Assembly: GCA_905220665.1 (NCBI GenBank)
Contig: CAJNAR010000149.1
Location: 496,001-560,000 of the forward strand
Reading direction: 5' to 3'
DNA: 64,000 nt
DNA from: Albugo candida
Lineage: Eukaryota > Oomycota > Peronosporomycetes > Albuginales > Albuginaceae
How positions within the stretch are numbered: the first letter of the stretch is position 1; the number at the start of each line of letters is the position of its first letter. Shown here one piece after another: positions 46,260-57,945 of the stretch. A model generated the notes under the pieces. That model had not been told where the DNA came from, did no database searches, and saw only the letters and a program-made list of their open reading frames with translations. The translations under genes were made by a program, and so were the position numbers.

Positions 46260-47424
46260 GCTTCAGTCTCCTCAAGTCTCTTAGCATGACGGTTTTTGAC
46301 ATCTCTCAATTATAGAGCCGATCATGTTGCTTGATATCTCATTCTGAACTGGCAATATCGATGCGGATAGTGCGTTTCGCCTTGTGAATATATCATCTCA
46401 TAGAGTAGTTATACATGCCGTCTATCGCTGGCAAACCTGTCGAGAGCTCTCGATGCATCGATTCTTTGACCACCCAAGAGCTCTTGGGCTAAAAATAGTA
46501 TAGGCTGACGATCGCTACAATATTTATCAATCCGATGAGCTTGATAGTCACGCTATTGTCTTGAGAGAATGGTAATGATTATGGCGTCGACATCTTTCTC
46601 ATATGATGTGCCAAGACGTACGATATCTAAGGAATGATCAAATGCCGGGATGCATGAAAACAGCGACATCAAAGTGGACATGTTCGGCGGCAATACTTGA
46701 CCAAGTATATACCCGCATCAGGTGTCTCAGTTGCATGGAAGCTATCATTTCGTAGTCATCTATTTGCTTAGTTCTTTATGATGTCTAGCAATATCGTCTC
46801 CAACGACGAGCGATGTGGCTACGTGCAATTCAGAATTTTGTAGAACGAGAATTGGAGCATGACAAACTGAGCATATCCTTTCACATGATAACGTCTTTAT
46901 AACATACTTTGACATTCCGCTTTAGCAAACATGCAACTAAGAAAAGACACGCAACAATCAAAACAGCACGCTCATAAGTAAGGCTTGAAATCTTCATTTG
47001 TGGCATGCACTGCCAGGCAAAAACAACCATCGGCGAAACCTTCCTTCCTTGCTGTTTTCTCCTATAAGTATAAATTTTCCTCATTGCTCTTAAGAGACAA
47101 TTTTTATTACCGTTACCGAATAGATTCGCTTCGTGCTGTGAAACAAACACCCCATGTCTTTGTTTCCTTTTTCATTCAGAGACTGTCGGGTCAAAAACCT
47201 AATTGAAAAGAAACAAACTGTCACACCTTGAAGAAAGCCGGCATAACCGCGAAGCACAATTCCAGCTGTAGAATTCGACGTGCAGATATTTATTGAAGAA
47301 TTGTTGTCAACGAAGAAGCTCAATGATTTGATGAATCATATCGGTCAGCAAATGCGACCACTGAAGATTTGAAACAGTAGCTTAAAGTCTTCACTTCCGT
47401 AGTCAGAGTATGGGACCAGGGTCA
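46260..47424. other. Intergenic repeat-island sequence
   Basis: No gene recognised. The stretch near 47100-47200 (ATTCGCTTCGTGCTGTGAAA...) resembles 43140-43240 beside the tandem module array, which indicates that the duplication once extended on this side of the coiled-coil gene as well. Confidence 0.5.
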
Positions 47425-47691
47425 CATGATCACAATAGATCATATCGATTTGGAAATGGTGGGGAACTTCATCCTTGATGCACACTTTCAATCATTAGAG
47501 TCTTGATCTTATGGTAGTCATGATAGTCAGGAAATGCAAGCTCCCTTGATATGGCGGGGTTGATTCAAGAGAGCTTGCATTTCCTGACTATCATGACTAC
47601 CATAAGAGCAAGACTCTAATGATTGAAAGTGTGCATCAAGGGGATGAAGCTTCCCACCATTTCCAAATCGATATGATCTATTGTGATCATG
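47425..47691. repeat. Near-perfect inverted repeat (long hairpin)
   Basis: Left arm about 47425-47549 and right arm about 47564-47691 are reverse complements over ~125 bp, with only a few mismatches and a 2-base indel, around a ~14-base loop (TATGGCGGGGTTGAT region). No TG..CA ends or target-site duplication were seen. Possible origins are a snap-back duplication or a foldback element. Transcription would yield a long dsRNA hairpin. Confidence 0.92.
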
Positions 47692-48671
47692 CAAGAAATT
47701 CCCCGAGAGATTTGCGTCTGCTGTCTTGCCACGAGGAAGATGTTGCAGATCTTCGGGAGCATCTATGCAGGATGTCGAAGATAAAAATCGCAGAGAAGCT
47801 TAGATTCCATGAAGACAACTGAAGATAACGCAACTTCAACTGGATCTGTTTTCATAGCGAAGATGTAATTAGTAACCATCTTTTGCTTATCTTCGCGCCA
47901 CAAGCCTTTGCACATTAGTGATTGTGTGAAAAGCGTTGACAATAGGCAGTACAAGAACATTTTTGCTGCTGCATGACTCCCCCATTTTTCAGCGTATTTA
48001 CAAATGCTGCATTGGTGTGGCCAATAAGTTTATGTCGTATCTTGATGCTTTTATCCGAGATGCCAAGACGAATCGTGTTAGAAAATTGTTTTTCCAGAAC
48101 ATTCGACCTCTCCGGGAATATTTAAGCCATTCATGACATCTTTGACAGCTGTTTGATATGTCTATTACATGCGGCTTTTCTCGATCACAGATGGACATGT
48201 GAACTGTCATGCTTCGTTCAGATACCTTTCTCCTCACCATATTTCGCCGTATGAGACAAAAAGAGTTGCTCCGATAATGCACCCTCTTGCTCTTCTTCAA
48301 TTTCTGCTTGTAGCACTTCGGCGGTTCGATTCGATTCGATTCGATTCAAATTCGTGGTATAATTTTGATTGCGAAAGTCTTTCTTCGATTTAATCATTCA
48401 ACGGGGCTTCGCATACGTTTCCTCATTCTCGTCAAGTACCCGAGAGATCATACACATCATTTGATGTGAATCCAACAAAATTTATACCAAGATGCCCGAC
48501 ATGCTTGTTCAGCGACCACAGCTCGTTAAAAATACGTGCACGAAAGTCATGCGTGAGATTTAATATGATTTCTATAGCTCGATCTATCGAGCAAAAGATG
48601 CATCGACGGCCGAAGAGTACAGCTAATTATAGCACGGTGACCGCCTATTCTGCGGCGATAACAGGTGACCA
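47692..48671. other. Upstream region of the GPCR-PIPK gene
   Basis: No gene recognised. A short pentanucleotide repeat, TTCGA x 4.5, lies at 48325-48347. The 67-codon frame crossing the hairpin's right arm (47619-47822) has no known family. Confidence 0.5.
48325..48347. repeat. Microsatellite (TTCGA)4.5
   Basis: Perfect pentanucleotide tandem repeat about 325 bp upstream of the GPCR-PIPK start codon. Confidence 0.95.
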
Positions 48672-51472
48672 ATGGACAGCTTGGATGATATACAGCTTGT
48701 CTACGATCCAAATCTGCTTGGTGCCACATTTATGGAGCAACGTGAATTGGATGGGGGAGACGAAGAACAAGCTGTTGTATCACCTAGATCTTCTGTCGCT
48801 CCTGCGTCGTTCTCTGACGCTGGGTACACGCTTCCTGATATAACATGGTTACAAGATTCACGGCAACTAAACAATGATATACTACCAAAGCATCAGAACA
48901 AGAATAGAGTTTGGTGGCAATTTTTACTGCCGAAGGAAAGCGCTTATCGGGGTCAACTTGCGTTATTTTCAAGTATTGTAGCAGTCACCGGTATATTAGC
49001 TACCGCAGCGCTGGTGTTCCACAAAGAATTGGACAATATTTTAGAAATCAACTCGGGCTTATTACTTGGATCGTTTGGAACAATTGTCATGTGTTTGTCT
49101 ATAATTGGGTCCAGCATCTTTGTTAAGAGACGTACAAAAAGACATTTGAATGCTCTTCTTTTGAATCTGGCTGTATTTGATTTTCTGATAGCGACAACAT
49201 TCATCTTGGAGCCAGTATGGAATCACCTTGGTCTGGGAGTCAAAGGTCATCAAAGCTGCTATCACCTTTCTCTCATGCGGGAGTATTTGATGACGTGTTC
49301 AACAGCCTGGTCGATATCGATGGCACTTGATTTGTTTTACCTGGTGCGTGTGCTAATCCATTATTTGCTCAGCTTATTATTCATATTTCTGATGAGTAGA
49401 TGACTGATCCATTCACTTCACCTCGCTTTAATCGCCGAAAATATCAATTCATATCACATTCCTTGGCCAGTATCAGTGTAATAGTGCTGGCTGCGCTCCA
49501 TGAATTGGATGCAACTGTTGCTGTGGGTGACTTTTGCTGGATTGGATCGAAACAAGGAAGACCTCAGGATAAGCCAAATATGGTGCTGATATCAGTTTTC
49601 ATCATTTTACCAATGCTGACTGCACTTTTCAGTAATCTGTACGTTTCATTTGTGTCCTACAGTCGATTTCGCAACGGTATAGCAGCCACAATACAAAATC
49701 GACAAAATTTGCTTCGGGAGGGTTCACTCACAACAATTGTTTTAGTGATCTACCTTTGCTTCACTTGGAGTGTCTATGGAGCATATTGGATCGTTCATAC
49801 AGACGATTTGAGAATGTGGTTGAGCCATTCTTTTTCTTTCATGTTGTCATACCGTGGAGTCGTCCCTTTCATCCTTTGGTCGATATGCAATCAACCAACG
49901 AAGAAAAAGAAAAGGAAAACGATGGTAGCACACAAACAAGCAAGTGCAAGTGATGATACAGAAGAAACTTGGAGCCCGATCGGAAATCATGCTGTCGTTT
50001 CTGAGCACCAGGCTCCTGGCAGTATAGATGATGCTCTTGATGAAGACATTGATGATGAAGATGACGCAAGACCTCAATTGAATGTTGCATTGTTAAAAGA
50101 GCTTGTATTCTACACGACGCAAGGAATTGTTCAGGCTGTACGACTCACCAGTTCGTCTGAAAAATCTGATGGCGTTTTTACACATCAGCAATGTAATCAG
50201 ACTAGCAACATATTTGAAACACAGTCAGCATCTAATTTTTTCTCGACTACATATGTGACGGATGCATCCCGCAACTTCATTCTTCGTCCTTCACCTCTTG
50301 CCTCCTCCTCATCTCGATGCAAGTTCACAGCTTTCCATCCCGTCGAATTCAAAAAGATTCGCGAGCTCTTTAGCATTCATGATAATGAGTTTATCTCATC
50401 CCTGTTTACCTGCACCACACCCAAAGTCAGCGAGGGCGCAAGTGGATCATTCATGTTCTCGTCATACGATCGTAGTTATATCGTCAAGTCACTCAGTCAC
50501 CGAGAATCCAATTTTCTTCATCAGATACTGCATTCGTATATCGAGTACATGACAACCAACCCCGGCAGTTTTCTGACACGCTTTCTTGGCAGCTATAGTA
50601 TCAATTTGTATGAAAGCCGCAAAGTATATTTTGCTGTGATGGAGAATATATTTGACGTACAACACGGCATATCCATTCATCAAAGATATGATATCAAGGG
50701 ATCGTGGATTGATCGCAATGCTGGTAAAGAAAAACGAGGTGCGGAGACGACATGCCGCCATTGCAATATGATTTATCGCTGCGGGGTGGGTCGGAATATA
50801 TGCCCCAACAGGGCTGGCCGTCACGAACCAAATGTTGTGCTTAAAGACATGGATCTCACGACCAAGTTACGTTTTGGGAAAGAGGAGGGACTCCGTATTG
50901 TGAAGCAGCTGAAGCAAGATAGCGACTATTTATGTGAACAAGGCATCATGGATTACTCTCTTCTTCTGGGTGTTATAGACGTGAGCTATCAAGTCTCGCA
51001 TCAGAATATATTGACCCGCGATGGTACTCCATTTCTGAATACCAAATCAGCTGTAGAAACAAATGAAAATACGAAAACTACGACGCGAGTGAAACAATCT
51101 CAAATGTGCCTGCACATGTCAGAAGTTGTCGTCGGTCCCGGCTTCTATTACATCGGCGTGATTGATATCTTGCAAACATGGAATTTTGAAAAACGTCTGG
51201 AACGATTCATCAAATCAGTGATACTGCGAAAGGATGCTGATGGCATTTCTGCGATACAGCCGAAGGCTTACAGGAATCGATTTCACAAAAAACTGGATGA
51301 AATTATACATTTGGGCCACGTCGGTGCTATGAATAATAGTAAGAATCTCGATGGCGAAAGCGATTTTTGCGAACAGAAGAGTGCAGATGTCAGATTACCA
51401 GTGAATGCATTTGTGGGTAGGCCAACAGATATTATCGACAAAGCAATCATATCAACAGAAGCTGTCAAGTAG
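48672..51472 (+). CDS. GPCR-phosphatidylinositol phosphate kinase fusion (GPCR-PIPK)
   Basis: Two exons, 48672-49343 and 49400-51472 (56-bp intron), giving 914 aa. The N-terminal half (about 95-385) has seven TM helices with the family stretch LNALLLNLAVFDFLIA and the loop DPFTSPRFNRRKY. The C-terminal half is a PIP kinase (about 536-890): glycine-rich GASGSFMF, the Lys in YIVKSLS, the YDIKGSWIDR motif, LKDMDL, IMDYSLLLGV near 737, the metal-binding Asp in IGVIDILQ, and a C-lobe end (KRLERFIKSV) followed by a short tail. A Cys/His-rich insert (CRHCNMIYRC) lies in the kinase. Fusion of receptor and lipid kinase in one chain is typical of oomycetes and also known in Dictyostelium. It should couple an external signal directly to PIP/PIP2 production at the plasma membrane. 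The ligand is unknown. Confidence 0.95.
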
Positions 51473-51702
51473 TGCGGTAAAGGGGGGTTGAGAAGCAGAT
51501 TGGCTCTTCCATTTGGCTCGGGACTTGCGAGCAACTTATCGCTTAAGCTCAGGTATTGTAAATATCGAAGATCTCACTACATCGGAGACAAGCATCGAAT
51601 TCATATGTTTGCGGTCAGTAACTTTCTTGGACAAGTTTCCAACATACACGCGGTGACTCGATATAGATCGAGCTTTCACACTTGTTATCTTGGTATTCAG
51701 CA

Positions 51703-54700
51703 TTACTCCAGCTCTTTTCGGATATTCAGTCCTCCTGCGACCATCCATTGTACCACATCATCGCATTCTCGTTCTGAGAAATAAGGTCGACAAACCGCAA
51801 GGCCATCCAGATACAACGCTCTACTCCATGGACAAACGGACAAACCTCGGTAAAACACCTTCTTCGCCGCACCAATTTTTCCCATTGCTACTTCGAAGCG
51901 CAAGTAAAGTCGCCAGAAGAGCGCACACTGCCGCATTTGATTGCCTTCGACCATTTCCTCGAACAGATTGCGCACCCGATCAACGCCTGCACGATTACAT
52001 TTCCAGTGATGCCACAAGCAGCATGATTCGGTGAAGTCACGCTGATTAGAATGATCCACTGGGTAATTGTGTACATTCACAACCCGTTCGAGTCGCATGA
52101 TCTCACATAATAGAAAAAATAACCATTCTGAGATTTTCAGTGACGAAAATTGCCGTTCTGCTCGTTGGTGTGCTTTGGCGAAAAATCGACGCAGTGGTTG
52201 CGATACCACCAGTGATCGTCCGCCAACGCTATCCGCAAGCAATCGTAGATGAAGATCTTTTGGGTACTTTATTGCTGCATTGGCAACTTGCTCACTCCAA
52301 GCATGTGGCGTCAAGGTCGGTGACGCTTGTGACGCTTGATGCCGCGATAGGAACTCCAAGTAGCTCAAGGTGATCCATTCATGATGACAACATACGTTGA
52401 GTTCGGAAGATATTTCCTTAGTGTTGATATACTTTTCGTATTCCATTTTTGCAGCGCCGAAACCATCCGCAGCGTATATTGCAAGACAGAGATTATGTAA
52501 AGTCTGACCGACAGAGCAGCACCGGCCCCACCACTGACATTGTGCGGTACCGGACTGGTGCTTTGTACATGCACATAATGCAGTGTCGACTTCAGATCGA
52601 TATGAATCGATAATCAGCGAAGTTATACAATCACTCAATATAGAGTCTAGGTATTGTACAAGTTCATTTCCTTTCTTTGCTGCGACTTTTTCTAAAGACT
52701 CGAGAAATGGCGGTGCATTGATAAGTCCAAATCCGAGAATGTATAATGTTTTCAGCCGAGACGATTTCAATTGTTCAGGTGCATGCGATCGCAATATAGG
52801 CCGCCATAGCTCATTTCGTGAGCGCAAGAAAATCAGAAAATGGAAATTTTTCGGGTACGAAGAGTTCTGTCTTGCTCGGTCCCGGATGCTTGCTAAGGAT
52901 CGATCGCATAATTTATTTGCTTGCTTGATATTCCCCACACTAATTGCATATAAAGCAAATGCTGTTATCCCCACAACCTCTGCATCATGTGTCTTGTGAG
53001 CAGTGTTTTGCGCGGAAGACAAAATGATATCGTACTTTGACATAAGCTGTAGACATCGAGTCTGTTGATCTTGGATAAAACTCGAAACTTCCTCTTTGCA
53101 CCGATTATGATCTTCTTGAACCACACGCGCGATCAGAACTTCAAATTCAAAGTACATCGTCAATAATTTCATATACGTAAATTGCGAGTACTCTGCTCCT
53201 TCGTCAAAAGGCGACATCAAAATGCTGCGAACAAATTCCTGCTTCATGTCGTCGTATAAGACGGTAGAGTCTGTGATGACTATTGTCGATGAAAGGCTAT
53301 CCTGTAGAAGTGTAAGTCGATTTTCAAGGGGTATTTCCATTCGTAAACGTTCCTTTTCGTTCTCAATTTGAGTCAAAATGGAGAGCAGTGGTTGAGCGAG
53401 CACTTCATATTCTTTGAAATCGTCGATATACAGGGTTGGAAGCACCAAATTCTTGTCTTTCACTCCGCATTGTTCCAGTAAATTCGTGATTAGCTTGATT
53501 TGCTGATCATCTGCCACTGGAAACACGAATGGATGAGTTTCTTCGCTCAAAATTGCGCGCTCTGGTTGCTCACTGAGCAAAGCTTTGTGACCAGCATGAT
53601 TGGGGTTCAAAGGCATCCAATGACACGTGCTTCGGATGAATTCCTGGTGAAGCCAGTCAAAGTAAATGTCTTCCTCTAACATCTTATATGATTTCAGATG
53701 ATCAATACGTTCATCTCGTAAACGTTCAATCATATTTTCCTTTGTTGATTGTGCCCGTCGTTGTTTTCGCCCCGTACTATGTTGTCCGTTTGTCTTGCAT
53801 AAACCATTTCGTAGTTCATGGAGAATACTCTCATATTCTCCGCCATCATTCACTTTTCCCAGTTGTATCCGATACCCATGTAAATTACTGTAGACAGTCT
53901 GATCCTCGCTACTAACGGGAGCTGTATCGCCAGTATGTTTTGCTGGTTTGTCGCATAGCACTGGTTCGATACTATCATGAGAGTGGCATAAAGAATCTTC
54001 CAGCATACTTTGTTCGTGATTTTTTGTCAACACGGCGGCGTGCGGTATGATTTCTGCTTTAAGTGTGCTCCATTGGCGATCTAAGTGATCGTTTAAAGCA
54101 CCAGCAAAAGTGTGTGGTGGTTTCAACGAAGTCGGGAATGAGTAGAATCTCACTTCAGAGACTTCAGATCGCGATGTTTGATCTTCTCCTTGCAATTGAT
54201 CTGACTTCCAGTATTGCGTATGGAATTCTCTCCACAGCGATAAATGACTGTCATTACTTGCTGTAGGCTGGTGCTTCCTTCTATTTGACAAGTATTTATT
54301 GTAGTCCATGAGTGTCTTTGCATTGGCAATAGCTCTCTCGGTATATCCGGCTTTTCTTTCAAACCTGCAATATAGACAATGAAAACGTAATAGCTTGTCA
54401 ATATTGGACTCATTGGACTCTGTATCGATCGCATGGGGTTGGAGACTAGTGGTTGAGGTCGGATGTGACACCTTGGTGCGATACGTGGCGATCAGACGAG
54501 CAAAAGTATCACGAATAGCAGAAACAGTAAAATCACTAAAGTTTTGCTGCTGACACTGTATCAGCCGACGCCAAAGATATTCGCTTGATGGATATAAAAT
54601 GAGCAACTCTTCAATTCTTCTCTGTAGTGATTCTTGCCCACAAGAACCAGTCGAGTCTTTACTTTCGATTTCTGCTAGATACAGGTCGAGTTGAAGCCAC

Positions 54701-55518
54701 AGCCTTTTTAAAACCTTTGAATCCTTGTTATGCGCAAGAGCTTTTTTGGCGTAAAAGCTTTGCGCGGACACCAAAGAGGTCGATTTATTTCGTCTCACAC
54801 TCCGATGTAACGACTCAGAACCGTCAGAATGATGCTTCTTGCTTTGAAAACATATATAATCCACCCACGTCTCGATGTCGTTTGGATTTTGCTGTAATTG
54901 AATATCAAACACTTCTTTTCTTTGTTTCAGATAATTTTCCGTATCTTTCACTTCATTTCTGAAAGATATAGCTGATCTTGAATTCAAGGGAATGAAGGAA
55001 ACCAAGTCTAGATCATGTTCGGAAGAAATGCTTCGGTCAACGTAGCAATCGTCATCCAAATTGACCGTCGCTTCTGTTCCTTGCTTGTCGTAATAGCGAA
55101 TGATGGGTACGTTTTCTCTCAAATTACTTCTTTTATTAAGATAGTACATTGGAGCATCCTTTTTGGAAAGAGTGCCGTAAAACAGATTTTCATCGTCTCC
55201 TATAGTATCAACAGTATGATATAGACTGCTATCTCTGTGTAGCGTTTTCGTTGCATGTGAATGATATGAAAGCTTATCGAGACTTGAGCGACTTTCTTTC
55301 TGCTTTCGTTGACGCCGAAGACGCTTGTGATCTCTCTTATCTTTTTTCTTGGATTTCGTTTTTGATTGTTCTTTTCGTTTGCGAACCAATAACAAAGTAC
55401 CTGCATCACCTCCATTGTCTTCGTCGTTACAGCTATGTACACCATTGTCAGCTAAATTATCAAAAGATGATCCAATAGTGAGCCAGTCATCATCGCTGCC
55501 CACAGAGTGCGATCCCAT
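51703..55518 (-). CDS. NRDE2: NRDE2 family protein (nuclear RNAi/exosome regulator)
   Basis: Single exon, 1271 aa, ATG at 55518. The N-terminus is acidic, then strongly basic (about 45-85, Lys/Arg-rich, nuclear-signal like). It is followed by the conserved NRDE-2 segment (FDIQLQQNPNDIETWVDYI near 205) and a long HAT/TPR-like helical solenoid to the end. Known members act in nuclear RNAi in nematodes and bind the exosome helicase MTR4 in animals. The length agrees with the family. In an organism with RNA silencing, either role is possible. The gene converges on the GPCR-PIPK gene with 230 bp between stops. Confidence 0.87.
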   Translation of the reverse strand: MGSHSVGSDDDWLTIGSSFDNLADNGVHSCNDEDNGGDAGTLLLVRKRKEQSKTKSKKKDKRDHKRLRRQRKQKESRSSLDKLSYHSHATKTLHRDSSLYHTVDTIGDDENLFYGTLSKKDAPMYYLNKRSNLRENVPIIRYYDKQGTEATVNLDDDCYVDRSISSEHDLDLVSFIPLNSRSAISFRNEVKDTENYLKQRKEVFDIQLQQNPNDIETWVDYICFQSKKHHSDGSESLHRSVRRNKSTSLVSAQSFYAKKALAHNKDSKVLKRLWLQLDLYLAEIESKDSTGSCGQESLQRRIEELLILYPSSEYLWRRLIQCQQQNFSDFTVSAIRDTFARLIATYRTKVSHPTSTTSLQPHAIDTESNESNIDKLLRFHCLYCRFERKAGYTERAIANAKTLMDYNKYLSNRRKHQPTASNDSHLSLWREFHTQYWKSDQLQGEDQTSRSEVSEVRFYSFPTSLKPPHTFAGALNDHLDRQWSTLKAEIIPHAAVLTKNHEQSMLEDSLCHSHDSIEPVLCDKPAKHTGDTAPVSSEDQTVYSNLHGYRIQLGKVNDGGEYESILHELRNGLCKTNGQHSTGRKQRRAQSTKENMIERLRDERIDHLKSYKMLEEDIYFDWLHQEFIRSTCHWMPLNPNHAGHKALLSEQPERAILSEETHPFVFPVADDQQIKLITNLLEQCGVKDKNLVLPTLYIDDFKEYEVLAQPLLSILTQIENEKERLRMEIPLENRLTLLQDSLSSTIVITDSTVLYDDMKQEFVRSILMSPFDEGAEYSQFTYMKLLTMYFEFEVLIARVVQEDHNRCKEEVSSFIQDQQTRCLQLMSKYDIILSSAQNTAHKTHDAEVVGITAFALYAISVGNIKQANKLCDRSLASIRDRARQNSSYPKNFHFLIFLRSRNELWRPILRSHAPEQLKSSRLKTLYILGFGLINAPPFLESLEKVAAKKGNELVQYLDSILSDCITSLIIDSYRSEVDTALCACTKHQSGTAQCQWWGRCCSVGQTLHNLCLAIYAADGFGAAKMEYEKYINTKEISSELNVCCHHEWITLSYLEFLSRHQASQASPTLTPHAWSEQVANAAIKYPKDLHLRLLADSVGGRSLVVSQPLRRFFAKAHQRAERQFSSLKISEWLFFLLCEIMRLERVVNVHNYPVDHSNQRDFTESCCLWHHWKCNRAGVDRVRNLFEEMVEGNQMRQCALFWRLYLRFEVAMGKIGAAKKVFYRGLSVCPWSRALYLDGLAVCRPYFSERECDDVVQWMVAGGLNIRKELE

Positions 55519-55612
55519 TTGTGCTAATTAACACTTTGCGATGAAAATGTCATTGAGCAGGAGAGTCTTGCCAGTTTAGTGTTCAACATTAATTAGTATG
55601 AATTCATGTTGT

Positions 55613-56915
55613 CTATGGTATCTCGCTTTCTTGATCGAAATACAAAACTATCACCGAGATATCATCGTGATGGCGTCTCCGGACGGGACCAGGTGGCAAA
55701 CCAAGTATTGATGAAATGGAAGTATCCTTTCGCGTTGCGGCTTTTTGAAGAACATTCTCCACAAGTGCACGAGCCGCATGATCTGATTTGTTTTCAATAA
55801 CCATTTTCTCCACAATACTGACCGCTTCGTCATTATCAACGTGATCCCAGAGACCGTCGGAAGCAATAATTACGAAAGCATCTTGTTTGGTCAAAAGGTG
55901 CGTGGTCACTTCCGGCTTGGAAGTTATATAAGGCGGTGTGTATGGAGGCGGAATATGTCGACCTGCTGAACGATCTCCGTTGACATATGGCGGTCCATTG
56001 AATTCAGATAATTTGAGAGTAAAGTCACCAAACGCCCTAATCAGAATTTGATTGTCATTTCATGTGGTAAGAATCCCGCATAGCTTACCGGGTGGGCTGC
56101 AAAGCTCCCTTGACATAGCAAGAGTCGGAGCGCCGACACTTGTAAACATTGGCCTCTCCTGGGTGTTCACGCCTAAGCTTTTCCTGCTCATTTGCTGACA
56201 TTGCATTGTGATCGTTGCTTAACGCTATCGCTGTAAGAGCTGGTGTACCTCCATTCTCCTTGCGACTACCCAAAACACAACGTGTATCACCAGCTGCAGT
56301 GGTGTTAGTTCTGTTTGATTGGTGTGTATATGGTACCAACTCACCATTTGCCACGCTTAATACATTATCATGAATGTAGACAAGTAAGGCGCACGCACCG
56401 CAACGACCAACAGCGCCGAAACCAAGATTGAAGGCTGGTTGCACCTGAGCTGCCAAGTCACGATCGAGTTGTACGAATGCATCCTGCAACATTTCAGATA
56501 TATTTTTTTGCGATCCCAATAACGGATCGCATGTTGTAGCATTTTGATTTACTCTTTGCCGAACACTTTCAATTAGTTGTCTGTGAAGATAATTAGACAC
56601 TTGCCAGCCACCATGCCCATCGAAGACACCAGCGAATAAATCTCCATTCGAATACGATTTGACTATACTTCTGTCTTCGATAGGAGAATTGGCTCGGTAG
56701 GCGGCACGGGAATACATCTTGACGGAAGGGTTTGTATCAATTACTCCAAACTCTTCAGCATCCAGAATAATTGTAGGTTTCTCGATTGAAAATGTAGATT
56801 CAGCTTCTATCACTTTGCCAATTTCTTCATGTGCTTCACAATTGCTCGACAACAATATCGCCGATGATGCTGCTGCAAGTAGAGGTATTCCTAAGCGAAT
56901 ATAGGAATACGACAT
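55613..56915 (-). CDS. PP2C-family phosphatase, pyruvate dehydrogenase phosphatase-like
   Basis: Two exons on the minus strand, 56915-56089 and 56036-55613 (52-bp intron), giving 416 aa. Mn/Mg-dependent Ser/Thr phosphatase. Metal-binding motifs are complete: IEDRS (E80-D81), VFDGHGG (D99), LQPTRAFGDF across the splice, VIIASDGLWDHV, and HHDDISVIVL near the C-terminus. The segment NDHNAMSANEQEKLRREHPGE resembles the PDP subgroup that reactivates mitochondrial pyruvate dehydrogenase. The N-terminus has a hydrophobic stretch (8-25) preceded by few charges, so mitochondrial targeting or a membrane anchor are both possible. A decayed copy lies at 57458-57945. Confidence 0.9.
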
Positions 56916-57457
56916 ATATGTCGAGAGTGGCGTCGCGAAAAGCTTGCGAGACTGTTAAAAAAGTCAAAAGTGGCATCATGTTATTGATCATATCGTTCTC
57001 ACCTGGAGTGAGCTCTGCTTGAACCAGAAGCGAGTTACTCGCCTAAGACGCTGCATTATTTTGTTAGAAGTATATCGGTTAAATTGTGGCTGACATCGTG
57101 TTCGGTATCTTTTGTAGTAATAATTCTCCAAAATTGGTACGCTGTTGTCTCTCGTGACCGAAGCTTCGAAGGTCGGACTTTCATTCCACCCTGACGATAA
57201 GAGTATATTGGTGTCGTTCCTGCTTCTTGCGTGAGAAATTATGGATATCTCTTTCTATCCTTAAATTTGGGTAATGATGTCGTCGTTATAAAAGACATTG
57301 TGTCAGCTTTATCGTGAAGAAGAACAGCTATTTAGCAACGAGAGAGCGAGTGTTTTATCAATCTGATGTTCAACGTTGAAAAATTCCACAACAGTTCATG
57401 CTGTCTCGAATGGTTCTTTTATAATGCAAACATCAGGCTCAAGCCTCCCAGCGCTTT

Positions 57458-57945
57458 GTGCTCTTTTGATGGACATTTGCCACAAGTGCACTAGCTGCAC
57501 TGCTCAATTTGTTCTCGTGAACTATGTTCTGCACAGTACTTGATGTTGACGAGATCTCAGAGGCCGTCAAAAGCAAGGTACTTGGTGAGAAGCTGTTACC
57601 TAATTCCGGGTCTAGAGTTGGCGTGTATCGTGATCAAATGTGTCGACCTATCAAACGATATCCATTAACATCCGGCATTTTACTGAGTTTAAGACATGTT
57701 CATAATGACTGAAAGTAAGCGGCCCCATGTAGCTTATATATTGTGCTGCAGAGCTTTCCTTCCGCAGTAGAAGTCGAGGTTGAAGAGCAACAGCTGAAGG
57801 GACTCTGTCCACCTTGCGACTACTGAAAGTACAACATATACCACTAGCTGGAATGATGCCAGCTATGTTCATTGTTGATATCTGGTATCAACTCATCATT
57901 TGCCACGCGTAGACGAAGGATATGAAGATATACTAGTAAGGCGCA
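57458..57945 (-). pseudogene. Decayed duplicate of the adjacent PP2C phosphatase gene
   Basis: On the + strand, 57458-57590 aligns with 55736-55870 of the intact gene (for example TTGCCACAAGTGCACTAGCTGCA against TTCTCCACAAGTGCACGAGCCGCA). 57808-57945 aligns with about 56250-56390 (ACCTTGCGACTAC..., CATTTGCCACGCGTAGAC..., AGTAAGGCGCACG). The order is the same and the middle has been shortened and scrambled. Stops and indels break every frame. It is a tandem, direct-orientation duplicate about 1 kb upstream of the parent gene in transcription sense. Confidence 0.82.

Noticed and set aside
47619..47822. 67-codon frame running out of the hairpin's right arm
   Set aside because: Starts inside the inverted repeat, has no family match and would not be conserved in the other arm.
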